Shown: piece after piece, positions 55,024 to 64,000 of the stretch | How the letters are laid out: each line of letters begins with the position of its first letter | Position numbering within the stretch: position 1 is the stretch's first letter | NCBI GenBank assembly: GCA_041484195.1 | Contig: JBGPHC010000013.1 | Coordinates: 1-64,000, forward strand | Length of the DNA stretch: 64,000 bases | Reading direction: 5' to 3' | Origin: PSRI01 sp041484195 | GTDB lineage: Bacteria > Bacteroidota > Bacteroidia > Chitinophagales > Chitinophagaceae | The notes under the pieces: model-generated | The model's input: only the letters and a program-made list of their open reading frames with translations | What the model was told of the DNA's origin: nothing | Database searches by the model: none | Position numbers and translations under genes: made by a program

Positions 55024-55683
55024 CTACTCCGCAGGAAGCTCCTTTTCATGAAAGAGGCTGGAGAAATTTCCCAGTACAGCCAATCCCCTGTCTGAAAAAT
55101 GAAGATGATTCAATTTCAGGTCTTCTATATCTCGTTGTCTCACTTTTCTGAAACGCGGATTCATCGTACCACCGGGAGCCAGGGGGTTGGCTTTGGGGTC
55201 ATATTGATATGCCGGATCGCAGATGGTGCCTCGGGGATACATGATGCATGGCTGACCCTCTCCCCTTAGATCCAGATTTTGCGGGTGAACGAGGCCGATA
55301 GTATGTCCGAATTCATGCGCCGCGGTAGTTGAAAAATTCAGGAGATTATCTGCTTTGAAATAACCCGTGTTGCAGGCGATGCCGTCAACATAGGAGATAT
55401 TGCCCTGAGCCCATTCTTCTACCCGGAAATAATTTTTGCGTGGATTGTCATTATACCAGACCGTTTCAGGGGAGAGTCCGGGTTCGTATTCGGCATCGAT
55501 GGCAAACTTCACGAGCCACCATTCATTCCTGATCCTGACCCTTGCTTCGGGTTCATTCCACATGGAGTTGATTTCGCTGGAAATATGGTGGGCTATTTCC
55601 TGATTGGCCGCATCTCCATAAATAATAAAGACTGCATGAATCGTGATTAAATGGGAATCCATATTGATTTCTGCTTCGCCCAT
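55024..55683 (-). CDS. Small metzincin-like zinc metalloprotease without a signal peptide
   Basis: A 219-residue protein with the zinc-binding site HEFGHTIGLVH at 123-133 and a Met-turn at Met148 (CIMYP), as in matrixin-like (M10/M12-type) metzincins. No signal peptide or membrane segment is visible: the first 25 residues are MGEAEINMDSHLI then a moderately hydrophobic strand. Such proteases are nearly always exported, so this one either has an unconventional route, has an N-terminus I have mis-set, or works in the cell. The substrate is unknown. It stands between a TIGR01777 gene and a TlpA-like gene. Confidence 0.78.
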   Translation of the reverse strand: MGEAEINMDSHLITIHAVFIIYGDAANQEIAHHISSEINSMWNEPEARVRIRNEWWLVKFAIDAEYEPGLSPETVWYNDNPRKNYFRVEEWAQGNISYVDGIACNTGYFKADNLLNFSTTAAHEFGHTIGLVHPQNLDLRGEGQPCIMYPRGTICDPAYQYDPKANPLAPGGTMNPRFRKVRQRDIEDLKLNHLHFSDRGLAVLGNFSSLFHEKELPAE

Positions 55684-55797
55684 ATTATGCTGGTACGTTC
55701 AAATCCTCTCTCGGAGTTGGCCCTGAATGACTCACCTATTATTTCCCCAACTATTCTGATTCATGCCGCAATAAGACCGCGTACTGTATCGAAGGAT

Positions 55798-56931
55798 TTA
55801 TTTCAACAGTTCCGCTAATTTCTTGTTCAATTCCTCACCCCGAAGGCCCTTTGCAATTATCTTGCCTTCTTTGTCGAGTAGATAATTCATGGGGATGGCA
55901 CGAACACCATAGAGGGCCGCAACATCGCTTTGCCATCCTTTAAGGTCCGATACCTGTGTCCAATCCAATTTATCCTTCGCGATGGCTGTCACCCAACTGT
56001 CTTTTTCCTCATCCAGCGATACACCCAGAATCTCGAATCCTTTGGGATTATATGTATGGAAGGCCTTTACCACTTCCGGATTTTCCTGGCGACAGGGGCC
56101 GCACCAGCTAGCCCAAAAATCAACCAGGGTATATTTACCCTTGAATGAAGTCAGACTAATGGGCTTACCATTCACATCATTCAGTGTAAAATCAGGAGCG
56201 GCACTTCCCACGGATGTTTGTTTTGCTGCTTCCAGATTTTCTTTAATGGACTTGCCAAAATAGGAGTCTTTCAAAGCCGGATCAAATGCATTGTAGACCG
56301 GTTCTACACGCACCGGATCCATTTCACTTGAAAAGGCCTGCGCTACCTGGAATGCAGATACATAAGAAGCCGGATTTTCTTTTGCGAATTGCAGCACAAT
56401 GTTTTTCGCGTCTTCTTCCAGCTCGCGTGCCACTTTGATGATGCTATCAATTTTCTCTGTGTTTTTTCCAGCCATGGCAACCTGGTATTGCCTCATCAAT
56501 TCTTTGTTCTTGGTATCTATATGCTTGGTCTTTGCGTCAAATAACTTCAATTCATTTTGAGTGGGAGAACCTTCTACCTGCGCATTGGCCAATGAATCCC
56601 TGCTACCATTGACGCTGATATTGCTGTTGTCCAGAAAGAAGCCCAACGGAAATTGTTTTTGACCCAGCTCTTCAAACCCGAGCAGGCAGTATTCAGGATG
56701 CGCTATTTTTCCCTTGAAAAGAAATGATCCGTCTTTTACCGTTGCGGAATCTATTTTGTCTGTGGTCCTTTCAACATGATAGAGGTAAACCCAACCAGAG
56801 CTCAATCCACCAATATTTCCGGTGATTACAAAACTGGAATCAGCATTTCTCTTCGCAATAGAGCCTGAGTCGCTTTTGCTATTGCAGGCCATGCCTAATA
56901 ACAAGACCGGAATAAGAATGATTTTTTGCAT
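55798..56931 (-). CDS. TlpA-type thiol:disulfide oxidoreductase lipoprotein (DUF4369-thioredoxin)
   Basis: A 377-residue envelope protein. The N-terminus (MQKIILIPVLLLGMAC) is a lipoprotein-like signal with Cys16 as the likely lipid site, though the lipobox is imperfect. A DUF4369 beta domain covers about residues 30-120, a helical stretch about 130-230, and a thioredoxin-fold domain (AhpC/TSA-Redoxin) has the active site WCGPC with Cys277 and Cys280, plus the cis-Pro segment IPMNYLLD. It should reduce or form disulfides in periplasmic proteins. A start at 56940 adds three residues. Confidence 0.87.
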   Translation of the reverse strand: MQKIILIPVLLLGMACNSKSDSGSIAKRNADSSFVITGNIGGLSSGWVYLYHVERTTDKIDSATVKDGSFLFKGKIAHPEYCLLGFEELGQKQFPLGFFLDNSNISVNGSRDSLANAQVEGSPTQNELKLFDAKTKHIDTKNKELMRQYQVAMAGKNTEKIDSIIKVARELEEDAKNIVLQFAKENPASYVSAFQVAQAFSSEMDPVRVEPVYNAFDPALKDSYFGKSIKENLEAAKQTSVGSAAPDFTLNDVNGKPISLTSFKGKYTLVDFWASWCGPCRQENPEVVKAFHTYNPKGFEILGVSLDEEKDSWVTAIAKDKLDWTQVSDLKGWQSDVAALYGVRAIPMNYLLDKEGKIIAKGLRGEELNKKLAELLK

Positions 56932-57169
56932 GTAATGCATTTTTAATGAAGCTGCAATATTAATGAAAGAAAGCAAAATTATTTCTTAAAGATGAGCGCT
57001 GAACCATTACATAAGTCTGTGAAGGCGTTGACATGATTCAATTCACAAAATGTATTGGGAAAGCTAAGGATTAGGATGATGAAGGAAAGCACCTACTGAC
57101 TACCTGGATCTTGGTCATATGCCGGCGATGCAATTTAACCGCCTCAAATCCAATTTGGTTCGCTGATTT

Positions 57170-59572
57170 TCAATTCCTGACCGGCTTTCCGCCTTTCAAC
57201 ACACTCTGGAGCCTTTCCAGGGTCTTCTTTTCTCCACACAAACTCAGGAAAGCTTCTCTTTCCAGGTCAAGCAGGTATTGTTCACTCACGAGTGAATGCT
57301 CTGTTAAATCCCCGCCACACATAACATAAGCGAGTTTCTTGGCAACCATCACATCATGTTCTGTTGCATAGTTGGCTCTCCACATTCCATTAATGCCCGC
57401 ATACAATGCTCCCAATGCCAGCCGGCCTAACACTTTCACGTCTTTTCGGGGGACAGGGGTGGCATAGCCACTGTCAAATAATTCCAATACTGATTTTTTG
57501 GCTTCTGTAATTCTTCTATCCTGGTTCAATACAATTTCGTCTTGGCCTTTTCTCAGAATACCCAAAGCGAAGGCTTCATGAGCTGAGGTGGATACTTTCG
57601 CAGTGGCAATAGTCAGGAAGCGATTCTTGAGGGGAATTGTCTCGGGTTCGTCCTCCTGAATCTCGTCTCCGGCCCGCAATGTGAATTCTTTAGTGCCACC
57701 GCCGCCCGGTATCAATCCCACGCCTAATTCCACCAGACCTATATAGGACTCGGCAGCTGGGCAAACTTTATCGCTATGAAGACTCAGTTCGCAGGCTCCT
57801 CCAAGTGTGAGGCCAAGAGGCGCCACCACTACAGGTATAGACGAATACCTAACCCTCATCATCGTATTCTGGAACATCCTTACGGCCATATCCAATTCAT
57901 CATATTCCTGGTCAATAGCCAGCATGAAAATCATACCCACATTCGCGCCGGCTGAGAAATTCTGGGCTTCATTCGCGATCACGAGACCCTTGTATTTTTC
58001 TTCTGCCAAATTTATTGACTTCTGAATTCCCTCCAACACCTCTCCTCCGATGCTGCCCATTTTGGTTTGCCATTCCAATCCCAAAACATCATCACCCAGA
58101 TGGTATAAACGGCAGGCACTGTTCTTCCAGAGGGTCTGGTTCTCAAAATTTTTCATTACCGTGAACGCCTCCGTACCCGGTATCACCTGATAGGATTTCC
58201 CGACGATATCATAGAAAAGTTTTTTGCCATTCTCAACCTTGAAAAATGTTTTGATCCCGGCGCTGATCATTTCGTCAATCCATCCCGCTACTTTATAGCC
58301 CGCTTCCCGCATTTTTTTTACAGTATTTTCCAGGCCAAGAACATCCCAGCTTTCGAATGCGCCTATTTCCCAGCCAAAACCCGCTTTCATGGCATCGTCA
58401 ACACGATAAATTTCATCACTTATTTCAGGGATGCGGTGAGAAATATAGGAGAATAGTCCATAGTGAAAATGGCGGTAGAATTCCCCGGCTTTATCTGAGC
58501 CCAGAACCAGCGCCTTGAGTCTGGTCTTTAAATCATCAATGGATTTGGCTGCTTCTACGGAAGCAAATTTCGGCCTGGTCCTCGGTCCATATTCCATGGT
58601 CTGAAGATTCAGCGTGAGAATTTCTTTTTCTCCGTCCTTGCCTTTTGTCTTTTTGAAGAAGCCCTGTCCCGTTTTATCGCCCAGCCATTTATTGGCCACC
58701 ATTTTTTCCAGCCAGGATGGAATGATGAATGTATCCCTGGCTTCATCATTGGGACAATTATCAAATACTCCTTTGGCAACTTTTACGAGAGTGTCAATCC
58801 CCACTACATCTGCTGTTCTGAATGTAGCTGATTTCGGGCGACCGATCAATGGGCCCGTGAGCGCCTCAACTTCATCAATAGCAAACCCCATTTTCTCCAC
58901 CAGTTTAAAAATGGCCATGATGCCAAAAACACCTATCCGGTTTGCAATGAAAGCGGGAGTGTCTTTGCAACGCACGGTAGTTTTTCCCAGATAGAGATCG
59001 CCATAGTGCATCAGGAATTCCATGACTTCCGGATCTGTATGGGGCGTGGGAATAATTTCCAGGAGCCGCAGATACCTGGGAGGATTGAAGAAATGAGTGC
59101 CGCAGAAATTTTGCCTGAAATCTTCAGACCTGCCTTCTGCCATCAGATGTATGGGTATGCCTGAGGTGTTGGAACTAACCAGGGAGCCGGGCTTCCTGTA
59201 TTTTTCAACTTCAGCAAATATTTGTTGTTTCACATCCAGTCGTTCTACAACCACTTCAATCACCCAATCACAGACCGCGATATCCTTCATATTATCACTG
59301 AAGTTCCCGGTAGAAATATTCTTCACCACATCTTTGCTGAATACCGGTGAAGGATTCGATTTGATGGCCGCGGCCAGGGCTTCATTCACAATTCTGTTCT
59401 TCACAGCAGCCTGATCCAGCGACAACCCTTTTTTCTTTTCGGCATCACTCAATTCAGTGGGAACCATATCCAATAGAAGGACGGGTACACCGGTTCCCGC
59501 AAAATGACAGGCAATGCGTGACCCCATCACTCCACTGCCCAGAACCGCTACCCTCTTGATGATCCTTTTCAT
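57170..59572 (-). CDS. 3-hydroxyacyl-CoA dehydrogenase / enoyl-CoA hydratase fusion (FadN type)
   Basis: A bifunctional beta-oxidation enzyme that hydrates enoyl-CoA and oxidises 3-hydroxyacyl-CoA. In the 800-residue protein the dehydrogenase comes first (Rossmann loop VLGSGVMGSRIA near 11-22, catalytic region CGTHFFNPPRYL near 155) and the crotonase-fold hydratase follows (oxyanion segment with GANVGM near 550 and LGVGLIPGGGG near 630). This order is that of FadN of Bacillus, opposite to E. coli FadB. The partner thiolase (FadA) and an acyl-CoA dehydrogenase are not adjacent. Confidence 0.88.
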   Translation of the reverse strand: MKRIIKRVAVLGSGVMGSRIACHFAGTGVPVLLLDMVPTELSDAEKKKGLSLDQAAVKNRIVNEALAAAIKSNPSPVFSKDVVKNISTGNFSDNMKDIAVCDWVIEVVVERLDVKQQIFAEVEKYRKPGSLVSSNTSGIPIHLMAEGRSEDFRQNFCGTHFFNPPRYLRLLEIIPTPHTDPEVMEFLMHYGDLYLGKTTVRCKDTPAFIANRIGVFGIMAIFKLVEKMGFAIDEVEALTGPLIGRPKSATFRTADVVGIDTLVKVAKGVFDNCPNDEARDTFIIPSWLEKMVANKWLGDKTGQGFFKKTKGKDGEKEILTLNLQTMEYGPRTRPKFASVEAAKSIDDLKTRLKALVLGSDKAGEFYRHFHYGLFSYISHRIPEISDEIYRVDDAMKAGFGWEIGAFESWDVLGLENTVKKMREAGYKVAGWIDEMISAGIKTFFKVENGKKLFYDIVGKSYQVIPGTEAFTVMKNFENQTLWKNSACRLYHLGDDVLGLEWQTKMGSIGGEVLEGIQKSINLAEEKYKGLVIANEAQNFSAGANVGMIFMLAIDQEYDELDMAVRMFQNTMMRVRYSSIPVVVAPLGLTLGGACELSLHSDKVCPAAESYIGLVELGVGLIPGGGGTKEFTLRAGDEIQEDEPETIPLKNRFLTIATAKVSTSAHEAFALGILRKGQDEIVLNQDRRITEAKKSVLELFDSGYATPVPRKDVKVLGRLALGALYAGINGMWRANYATEHDVMVAKKLAYVMCGGDLTEHSLVSEQYLLDLEREAFLSLCGEKKTLERLQSVLKGGKPVRN

Positions 59573-59740
59573 AAATTCCTTTTATAGGTTGACTGAAGAT
59601 GGAAAATTGCAGGCAAATAAACAAGATCCCATAATTAGTTAGCTAAACAACTATTGAAGTTCGAAGATAGCACAAAATTGGATGGCATAAAATGAGGGTA
59701 GAAAATTTAAGATCAGGACTTAATATCTAATTTCACCATC

Positions 59741-61072
59741 ATGTCAGCGAGGGATGCCAGATTGATTTTTCTTTCCGCGGTTGAAGCCGTTCAACCCAAA
59801 CAATTTATGCCTCAATATATGAAAGTGGAATCGGGGCGATTAACCCTGGGCGATTGCTCTTTTAAATTAGCCGACACAAAGAATATTTATATTGTCGCCA
59901 TGGGTAAAGCCGCGGCTGCCATGTCACATGAAGCGGAAATGATCCTGGGGGAGCTCATCAGCGATGGGATCACAATAACCAAATACGGGCATGCTCTTCC
60001 GTTGAAATATGGCCGCTGTTTGCAGGCGGGTCATCCACTTCCAGATGCCAATAGTCTGGTTGCTGCAGGTGCATTGTTGGAATTTTTGGAGGGGAAAGAT
60101 CCCAATGATATTATTATAGTCCTGATCAGCGGAGGTGCCTCAGCTTTAATTGCGGATGGCCCACCTGGAAGTTCGCTGGGAGACTTGCAGGCATTGAATC
60201 AAATACTATTGAATATCGGCGTTAATATCCAGGAGATAAATACCATTCGCAAACATCTCTCATTCATCAAGGGCGGGCAATTAGTCAGGCAGGCCAGCCC
60301 GGCCAGGGTTGTTTCCCTGATATTGAGCGATGTTCCGGGTGATGACCCGGCAATTATTGCAAGCGGTCCCACCAGTCCCGATCCATCCACTTTCAGTGAT
60401 GCCTGGAATATTCTTGAAAAATATCGGATGAAGGACCGGTTAGCGCCGAGTTTGATTGATTGGTTGCAGCGTGGTCTCGCCGGGGAAATCCCGGAGACCC
60501 TCAAACCAGGCGATCACCTTTTTAGGAACACTCGCAATTATATTGTTGGGTCAAATCGCCAGGCATTAGAAGTGGCTGCATTGGAGGCAGAAAAACTTGG
60601 ATACCAGGTGGAACTCTCCACGGTAATAATGCAGGGGGAGGCTTCTGTTCTTGCCAGGGAACTTGTGGAAGGATCCGGAAAATATGAACACGAGGGTCCT
60701 ACCTGCATCCTTTTCGGTGGAGAGACTACGGTAACGATTAGAGGCAATGGAAGGGGCGGTCGCAATCAGGAATTCGCTCTGGCCGCATTTTGCGCATTAC
60801 AGGAAAAAAATATTTCTAAGGAGAGATTTCCGGTCATACTGGCCGCGGGTACGGATGGAACAGATGGAAATACGGATGCAACGGGTGCCATCATTGATTA
60901 TCAAACAGTGGAAAATGCACTGCGACTCAAACTGAATCCATCATCTTATCTTCAGAACAATGATTCATATACATTTTTCAAAAAAGTGGGTGGGCTCCTG
61001 GTGACGGGACCCACTCAAACTAATGTAATGGATTTAGTGCTCATGCTCCTTCCGGGATGGAATAGCATTTAG
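59741..61072 (+). CDS. Glycerate 2-kinase, DUF4147/MOFRL family
   Basis: Phosphorylates D-glycerate to 2-phosphoglycerate. The 443-residue protein has the N-terminal DUF4147 domain (VAMGKAAAAMSHEAE near 55, VLISGGASALI near 128, LSDVPGDDPAIIASGPT near 195) and the C-terminal MOFRL domain (ILFGGETTV near 325, GRGGRNQEFALAA near 343, ILAAGTDGTDGNTDATGAI near 370). It could serve serine or glyoxylate breakdown. It lies across a 168-bp divergent spacer from the FadN-type gene and converges on metG with 26 bp between. Confidence 0.92.
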   Translation: MSARDARLIFLSAVEAVQPKQFMPQYMKVESGRLTLGDCSFKLADTKNIYIVAMGKAAAAMSHEAEMILGELISDGITITKYGHALPLKYGRCLQAGHPLPDANSLVAAGALLEFLEGKDPNDIIIVLISGGASALIADGPPGSSLGDLQALNQILLNIGVNIQEINTIRKHLSFIKGGQLVRQASPARVVSLILSDVPGDDPAIIASGPTSPDPSTFSDAWNILEKYRMKDRLAPSLIDWLQRGLAGEIPETLKPGDHLFRNTRNYIVGSNRQALEVAALEAEKLGYQVELSTVIMQGEASVLARELVEGSGKYEHEGPTCILFGGETTVTIRGNGRGGRNQEFALAAFCALQEKNISKERFPVILAAGTDGTDGNTDATGAIIDYQTVENALRLKLNPSSYLQNNDSYTFFKKVGGLLVTGPTQTNVMDLVLMLLPGWNSI

Positions 61073-61098
61073 ATAAAGCCGGATTCCGCCTCTGCACT

Positions 61099-63213
61099 CT
61101 AACTCACGGCGCTGCCACTTGGGATGATGGACTCCGGACTGATAAAATGGAGTTTTCCCTTTTTGTCTTCTGCCATCAGGATCATGCCCTGCGATTCTAT
61201 GCCTCTCATTTTGCGTGGAGCCAGGTTTGCCACCACGACCACTTGTTTATTGAGTATTTCTTCGGGTTTGAAATGGAGCGCAATGCCCGAAAGGATGGTT
61301 CTTTTCTCAAATCCGAGATCAATCTCAAGCTTCAGAAGTTTATCGGCTTTTTCTACTTTTTCAGCACTTACTATGAGGCCCACCCGCAAATCAAGTTTTG
61401 CAAAATCATCGAATTGAATGGTCTCTTTCATTGGAGAATGGTTGTCAGGCAATTGAGTCTTATCTGCCGCATGAGGAGTTGTATTATTTTCGATTCCCGG
61501 AATCTTCACCAGGCCGGCCCTCAATTTCTCCACCTGTGCTGCTATTTCTGTGTCTTCCATTTTCCTGAAAAGCAATTGGGGCTCCCTCAGGGTATAACCC
61601 GTTTTCAGCAGGCCCGGCTTCCCTGCATTTTCCCAATCCAGAATCTTTTCCACCACCTTCATCATATGCAACATTTTTTTTGCGGTGAAAGGCAGGAACG
61701 GATTGATGAGTATGGAAAGATTGGCAGTGAGTTGTAAAGCAATGTGAAGGCAATTGTCAACCAGTTTCTGATTTTCGGGACTGGCCGGATTAGATTTATC
61801 TCCACTCGATTTTTTCCAGGGCTCTTTTTCCTGCAGGTATTTATTGCCTTTCCTGGCCAGGTCCATCACCTCAAAAAGTGCATCCCGGAATTTATAGTGT
61901 TCCAGGTTTTCTTCCACTTTATTCTTTGCTGATTCAAACTGGGCAATCATGACCCGGTCTGTTTCATCCAGCACATCAGCATGGAGTGGCGGCACTTTCC
62001 CATTGCATAATTTATGCATCAGGATGAAAGTCCGGTTTACAAAATTCCCGAAGATCGCGACCAGTTCACTATTATTGCGTTCCTGGAATTCTTTCCAGGT
62101 GAAATCATTGTCCTTGGTTTCGGGAGCATTTGCGCATAGTACATAGCGTAATACATCCTGTTGGTCAGGGAAATCTCTCACGTAGTCATTCACCCAAACC
62201 GCCCAGTTACGCGAGGTTGAGACCTTTTCTCCTTCAATATTCAGGAATTCATTGGCAGGAACATTATCGGGCAATACAAAACCGCCATGGGCTTTCAGCA
62301 TCGCGGGGAAAATGATACAATGGAAAACAATATTGTCTTTCCCGATAAAATGTACCAGTTTGGTATCATTCTGGCACCAGTAATCTGCCCATTGATTCGT
62401 GAGTTCCTTGGTGGCGCTGATATAACCGATGGGCGCGTCAAACCACACGTATAGCACTTTGCCTTCGGCATTGGACAGCGGCACTTTAATGCCCCAGTTA
62501 CTGTCACGCGTCATCGCCCTGCTCTGCAATCCATTGTCGAGCCAACTCTTGCACTGGCCATATACGTTATGTTTCCACTCCTTATGTCCTTCCAATATCC
62601 AATCCTTTAGCCAGGCTTCGTAGTTCTGCAATGGGAAGTACCAATGCCGGGTCTTTCTTTTTACCGGCACGCCATCACTCAATGCGCTTCTGGGATTGAT
62701 CAGTAGTTCAGGACTCAGCGAAGAACCGCATCTTTCACACTGGTCTCCATAAGCATTGGGATTACCGCATACGGGGCAGGTACCTATAATATAACGGTCG
62801 GCCAGGAAAGTCTTTGCCTTCTCGTCGAAGTACTGCTCCGTTTCCTTTTCTTCAAAAGTGCCATCATCATACAATTTCTTAAAAAATGCCGAGGCCGTTT
62901 CATGGTGCACTTTATTGGTGGTACGTGAATAAATATCGAAGGAGATTCCCATCTGCTCCATGCTGTCTTTGATAATGGTATGGTATTTGTCCACTACCTG
63001 CTGCGGTGTGATGCCTTCTTTCATGGCGCGAATGGTAATAGGCACACCATGTTCATCGCTTCCACTTACAAATTTGACATCTCTTTTACGCGCTCTTTGA
63101 TAACGAACATATATGTCTGCCGGGATATACACTCCTGCCATATGCCCGATATGCACCGGGCCGTTTGCGTAAGGCAATGCTGCTGTAACTAATATTCTTC
63201 GGAATTTTGTCAT
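61099..63213 (-). CDS. metG: Methionyl-tRNA synthetase
   Basis: Charges tRNA-Met. The 704-residue class I synthetase has HIGH at 21-24, a zinc knuckle with Cys146, Cys149, Cys159 and Cys162, and KVSTS at 330-334 in place of the KMSKS loop, a variant found in many MetRS proteins. A C-terminal tRNA-binding domain (about 600-704, DDFAKLDLRVG) of the Trbp111 type promotes dimer formation and tRNA binding. The start is the ATG at 63213; a TTG at 63258 adds 15 residues. A TATTTTTG -7-like box lies at 63256-63263 on the coding strand. Confidence 0.95.
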   Translation of the reverse strand: MTKFRRILVTAALPYANGPVHIGHMAGVYIPADIYVRYQRARKRDVKFVSGSDEHGVPITIRAMKEGITPQQVVDKYHTIIKDSMEQMGISFDIYSRTTNKVHHETASAFFKKLYDDGTFEEKETEQYFDEKAKTFLADRYIIGTCPVCGNPNAYGDQCERCGSSLSPELLINPRSALSDGVPVKRKTRHWYFPLQNYEAWLKDWILEGHKEWKHNVYGQCKSWLDNGLQSRAMTRDSNWGIKVPLSNAEGKVLYVWFDAPIGYISATKELTNQWADYWCQNDTKLVHFIGKDNIVFHCIIFPAMLKAHGGFVLPDNVPANEFLNIEGEKVSTSRNWAVWVNDYVRDFPDQQDVLRYVLCANAPETKDNDFTWKEFQERNNSELVAIFGNFVNRTFILMHKLCNGKVPPLHADVLDETDRVMIAQFESAKNKVEENLEHYKFRDALFEVMDLARKGNKYLQEKEPWKKSSGDKSNPASPENQKLVDNCLHIALQLTANLSILINPFLPFTAKKMLHMMKVVEKILDWENAGKPGLLKTGYTLREPQLLFRKMEDTEIAAQVEKLRAGLVKIPGIENNTTPHAADKTQLPDNHSPMKETIQFDDFAKLDLRVGLIVSAEKVEKADKLLKLEIDLGFEKRTILSGIALHFKPEEILNKQVVVVANLAPRKMRGIESQGMILMAEDKKGKLHFISPESIIPSGSAVS

Positions 63214-63255
63214 GCCTGCCCCCGGGGGGAAAAGTTTTGATTTGGAAAAGAGTTG

Positions 63256-63263
63256 CAAAAATA
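63256..63263 (-). promoter_or_regulatory. Candidate -7 box of metG
   Basis: TATTTTTG on the minus strand fits TAnnTTTG and lies about 43 bases before the metG start. No clear -33 TTTG is seen at the right distance. The same box would overlap the optional TTG start, which argues that the shorter start is the true one. Confidence 0.35.
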
Positions 63264-63614
63264 GCTAATAATGCGTGAAGCAGTGGTAAGATCATGATTT
63301 TTGTAGATTTGGAAAAAGGATGCATTGCTGCCATGGGTGCTTTTCGGGTCTTGTAAGCGGTTAAGGAAGGTTTGTTGTTGGCACGAAGCGGGGATATGAG
63401 GTGAGCAAATTAATGAAGAAATCATTTGAATATTAATGGGGATTCATGATCTGCAATGGGTAAACCCGGGCCAAAACATGAGAAGTGGCGATTTTTTATG
63501 GCCAACCGATTACCTTTACCTGATTTTAAAATTGAAGCAGAAAAAAAAGAAATATAGGTTGCCTGTGCCCGGATCTTGAATTGACCAGACTGCCAAATAA
63601 TAATAACCAACTCC
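63264..63614. other. Intergenic region between metG and the LD-carboxypeptidase gene
   Basis: A divergent spacer of about 400 bases from the metG start. No convincing gene: the minus frame across 63422-63808 is antisense to the carboxypeptidase and lacks motifs. TACCTTTA near 63512 is one base off a -7 box but about 100 bases from the next start. I see nothing else in it. Confidence 0.4.
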
Positions 63615-64000
63615 ATGAAAAGAAAGCAATTTTTATCCGCGTTGCTACCCTTAGGTGTTATGGCAAATGCATTTGCCAATGATCCCCGTACAAATGTTCC
63701 AGGCCAGGAGATGCAATCTGTTTTTCCTGAAGATGATTCCGCCATTAAGGTACCGCCATATTTAAAGCGCGGCGATACTATTGGAATCACTTGTCCCGCC
63801 GGTTTCATAACCCAGGAAGAAATTCAACCGGCTATGCAACTGATGCAGAGCTGGGGATTTAAAATAAAGATCGGGGATACAATCGGAAAAAGAGACGCCA
63901 GTTTTGGGGGAACAGACTCCGAGCGGTCCAGGGATTTTCAGCAGATGTTGGATGATCCTTACCTGAAGGCCATCATGTGCGCCCGTGGTGGATACGGCTC
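63615..64000 (+). CDS. LD-carboxypeptidase, S66 family, cut by the right edge
   Basis: The first 128 codons of a serine peptidase that trims the terminal D-Ala from murein tetrapeptides or cleaves related peptides. An export signal (MKRKQFLSALLPLG..., about 22 residues) is followed by the family's opening block: PPYLKRGDTIGITCPAGF near 48-65 and MCARGGYG at the right edge. The catalytic Ser-Glu-His lies beyond the window. The exported form suggests action in the periplasm, unlike the cytoplasmic LdcA of E. coli. Confidence 0.85.
   Translation, partial: MKRKQFLSALLPLGVMANAFANDPRTNVPGQEMQSVFPEDDSAIKVPPYLKRGDTIGITCPAGFITQEEIQPAMQLMQSWGFKIKIGDTIGKRDASFGGTDSERSRDFQQMLDDPYLKAIMCARGGYG

Noticed and set aside
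1..64000. CRISPR arrays, toxin-antitoxin pairs, prophage or insertion sequences
   Set aside because: No regularly spaced direct repeats with spacers, no transposase or integrase motif and no phage structural gene was found in the frames read.

Overview
The window comes from a member of the Bacteroidota, most likely the Chitinophagales/Chitinophagaceae. This is inferred from a type IX secretion C-terminal tail on a protease, TAnnTTTG-like -7 boxes, a two-gene atpDC unit with a short epsilon subunit, a long FtsZ tail, a large MraY and QueA, a DUF3052 protein, and gene contents usual for that family. No rRNA, tRNA, CRISPR array, prophage or insertion sequence was seen. Most of the window is core chromosome.

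Layout. 1-4.2 kb: edge of a surface-polysaccharide locus (two GT4-fold glycosyltransferases, a polyprenyl-phosphate sugar transferase). 4.2-9.4 kb: ComM-like ATPase, M1 peptidase, EngB GTPase, a small secreted protein, a YkuK-like protein. 9.6-14 kb: T9SS-exported metzincin with a small secreted partner, CoA-binding protein, TIGR01777 oxidoreductase, GbsR/MarR regulator. 14.1-18.0 kb: a compact four-gene operon (UbiA-like prenyltransferase, type III polyketide synthase, methyltransferase, FAD oxidoreductase) that looks like a pathway for a prenylated phenolic or quinone lipid. This is the strongest candidate for an uncharacterised system. 18.2-25 kb: VOC protein, outer-membrane barrel, DUF1080 protein, PfpI-like protein, pyruvate dehydrogenase E2, dnaX with a possible slippage site. 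25.2-29.3 kb: glpK-glpD-glpF glycerol operon. 29.3-36.7 kb: glycosyltransferase, atpDC, yqgE, a histidine kinase without a regulator, queA, DUF3052.

36.7-54 kb: the division and cell-wall (dcw) cluster in the order mraZ-rsmH-ftsL-ftsI-murE-mraY-murD-ftsW-murG-murC-ftsQ-ftsA-ftsZ, without murF or ddl, closed by a hairpin terminator. Its upstream region holds three TATYCACAG repeats at exact 21-bp spacing plus a perfect inverted DnaA box next to AT-rich DNA. 54-64 kb: second TIGR01777 protein, small metzincin without a signal peptide, TlpA-like lipoprotein, FadN-type beta-oxidation enzyme, glycerate 2-kinase, metG, and the start of an LD-carboxypeptidase.

How the genes work together: the dcw genes make lipid II (MurE, MurD, MurC, MraY, MurG) and build the divisome (FtsZ, A, Q, L, I, W). 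The glycerol genes import glycerol, phosphorylate it and oxidise it to dihydroxyacetone phosphate. The UbiA/PKS/methyltransferase/oxidoreductase set has overlapping or closely spaced genes and probably acts as one membrane-associated pathway. Start codons were chosen by family alignment from memory and by visible ATG/GTG/TTG codons; functions rest on motif recognition, not on searches.
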